Source: Herbaspirillum sp. AP02
GTDB taxonomy: Bacteria; Pseudomonadota; Gammaproteobacteria; Burkholderiales; Burkholderiaceae_D
DNA: 64,000 bases
Direction of reading: 5' to 3'
Assembly (NCBI RefSeq): GCF_015767275.1
Contig: NZ_JADWMY010000001.1
Span: 1-64,000, forward strand
The notes under the pieces are model-generated. The model did not search any database, had not been told where the DNA came from, and saw nothing but the letters and a program-made list of their open reading frames with translations. Position numbers and translations under genes: made by a program. Of this stretch, positions 63,066-64,000 are shown piece after piece (position 1 is the first letter of the stretch; each line of letters begins with the position of its first letter).

Positions 63066-64000
63066 ATGGAATCCAAGCACGCGCCGCGCCAGGTCGTCAT
63101 CCTGGCTTATGAGGGCATGAACCTGCTCGACCTGTCCGGTCCCCTGCAGGTGCTGGCCACCACCAACCGCCTACAAGGGCGTGAAGCGTATCGCCTGCAT
63201 GTGGCGTCGGCGCAGGGTGGCGCCATCGTCACCAGCGCTGGCCTGCCGGTGATGACGCAGTCACTGGCGGCCTTGGATGCGTTGCTGGCCGGGCAGGAGT
63301 TGCACACGCTGATCTCGCCCGGCGGCAGCCTGGGCGAGCCCTTCAGTCTGGACCTGGCACTGGTGGCATGGATACGCAGGATGGCGCCGCGTGCACAGCG
63401 CGTCTGTTCGGTCTGTACTGGCGCCTTCCACCTGGCCGAGGCTGGCGTGCTGGACGGCCTGCGGGTGACCACGCACTGGGACTCGGCCGAGCAGTTGCAG
63501 CGCCGCTATCCGGCACTGGAGGTCGATGGCGACCCGATCTATATCCGCCAGGGCCGCATCTGGACGTCCGCAGGCGTCACCGCCGGCATCGACCTGGCAC
63601 TGGCACTGGTGGAGCAGGACCTGGGCCACGCCTGCGCCATCGCCACGGCGCGCCAGTTGGTGGTATTCGTCAAGCGCCCGGGCGGGCAGTCGCAGTTCAG
63701 CACCCCGCTGGCGTCCCAGGCGACCGGGGCAGGGCGTTTTGCCGAACTGCACGCCTGGATCGCCGCCCATCTGGAAGCCGACCTGCGGGTGGAAAACCTG
63801 GCGCGCCAGGCCAATATGAGCCCGCGCACCTTTGCCCGGCTCTACGTGGCCGAAACCGGACGCACGCCGGCCCGTGCCGTCGAACTGATGCGGCTGGAAG
63901 CGGCGCGCCGTGCGCTGGAAGAGACCCGCCTGCCGCTCAAGCGCATTGCCAGTCAGGCCGGCTACGGGGAAGAGCAGAACCTGCGGCGCGTATTCCTGCG
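63066..64000 (+). CDS. GlxA-type AraC-family regulator with DJ-1/PfpI domain (cut by window end)
   Basis: At least 311 codons from ATG 63066, open to the end of the window. The N-terminal DJ-1/PfpI domain (about 10-190) starts RQVVILAYEGMNLLDLSGPLQV and has the nucleophile-elbow cysteine in VCSVCTGAFHLAEAG, THWDSAE and TSAGVTAGIDLALAL. The AraC helix-turn-helix region follows (ENLARQANMSPRTFARLYVAETGRTPARAVELMRLEAARRAL). This is the GlxA/FtrA domain order. The second AraC helix-turn-helix is interrupted by the window edge. It is encoded just after the MFS transporter and may regulate it. Confidence 0.92.
   Translation, partial: MESKHAPRQVVILAYEGMNLLDLSGPLQVLATTNRLQGREAYRLHVASAQGGAIVTSAGLPVMTQSLAALDALLAGQELHTLISPGGSLGEPFSLDLALVAWIRRMAPRAQRVCSVCTGAFHLAEAGVLDGLRVTTHWDSAEQLQRRYPALEVDGDPIYIRQGRIWTSAGVTAGIDLALALVEQDLGHACAIATARQLVVFVKRPGGQSQFSTPLASQATGAGRFAELHAWIAAHLEADLRVENLARQANMSPRTFARLYVAETGRTPARAVELMRLEAARRALEETRLPLKRIASQAGYGEEQNLRRVFL

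Overview
The window reads as chromosomal DNA of a high-GC beta-proteobacterium, most likely Herbaspirillum or a close Oxalobacteraceae relative. This rests on the order tRNA-Leu, tig, clpP, clpX, lon, hupB, tRNA-Val, tRNA-Asp (the Burkholderiales arrangement), strong GC bias at third codon positions, and many sensory and aromatic/organic-acid genes typical of a plant- or soil-associated heterotroph. No search was run, so the genus is an inference. There is no CRISPR array, rRNA operon or prophage. The only mobile-element signal is the terminus of an IS21-like insertion sequence at the extreme left, close to the 3' side of tRNA-Leu.

Layout. 1-1.6 kb: IS end, a truncated open frame, tRNA-Leu, a DUF1653 protein and CreA. 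1.8-8.9 kb: the protein-quality-control core (trigger factor, ClpP, ClpX, Lon), then HU-beta with a clear sigma-70 promoter and two tRNAs. 9.3-13.8 kb: a chemoreceptor and an orphan 2-oxoglutarate/2-oxoadipate dehydrogenase E1 paralogue. 14.0-19.1 kb (minus strand): an archaic (Csu/spore-coat-U type) chaperone-usher pilus locus with three pilin-like subunits and an 11-bp tandem repeat array. 19.5-24.2 kb: a four-gene two-component relay. 24.3-33.95 kb: a Crp-family regulator facing a LivKHMGF-type ABC importer flanked by two different acyl-CoA-forming ligases, probably one uptake-and-activation module for an organic or aromatic acid. 34.1-38.1 kb: an AlaC-like aminotransferase, a small YXWGXW-like exported protein, a 51-residue membrane protein, a PHB-depolymerase-like esterase and a glutathione S-transferase. 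38.15-42.1 kb: a CHASE-PAS-PAS-GGDEF-EAL protein translationally coupled to a periplasmic solute-binding-like protein. 42.4-46.2 kb: a divergent SDR/LysR pair, a PhzF protein and a diguanylate cyclase. 46.7-52.5 kb: a fused indolepyruvate-ferredoxin-oxidoreductase-like protein followed by an acyl-CoA dehydrogenase and an enoyl-CoA hydratase, suggesting 2-oxoacid to acyl-CoA to enoyl-CoA catabolism. 52.6-57.3 kb: two GNAT proteins, an AstE/aspartoacylase-like hydrolase, and a zinc-starvation pair (COG0523 GTPase plus FolE2) headed by two palindromes that look like Zur operators. 57.4-60.9 kb: a metallophosphoesterase / diacylglycerol-kinase-like / PAP2 operon and a cysteine-bearing Fnr regulator. 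61.1-64 kb: an isochorismatase-family hydrolase diverging from an MFS transporter, then a GlxA-like AraC regulator cut by the window edge.

The most interesting items are the solute-binding protein coupled to a c-di-GMP enzyme (with a start codon that seems to be non-canonical), the twin palindromes ahead of the COG0523-folE2 pair, the 11-bp array that overlaps a pilin stop codon, the orphan E1 paralogue, and the importer flanked by two CoA ligases. None is shown here to be a wholly new system.
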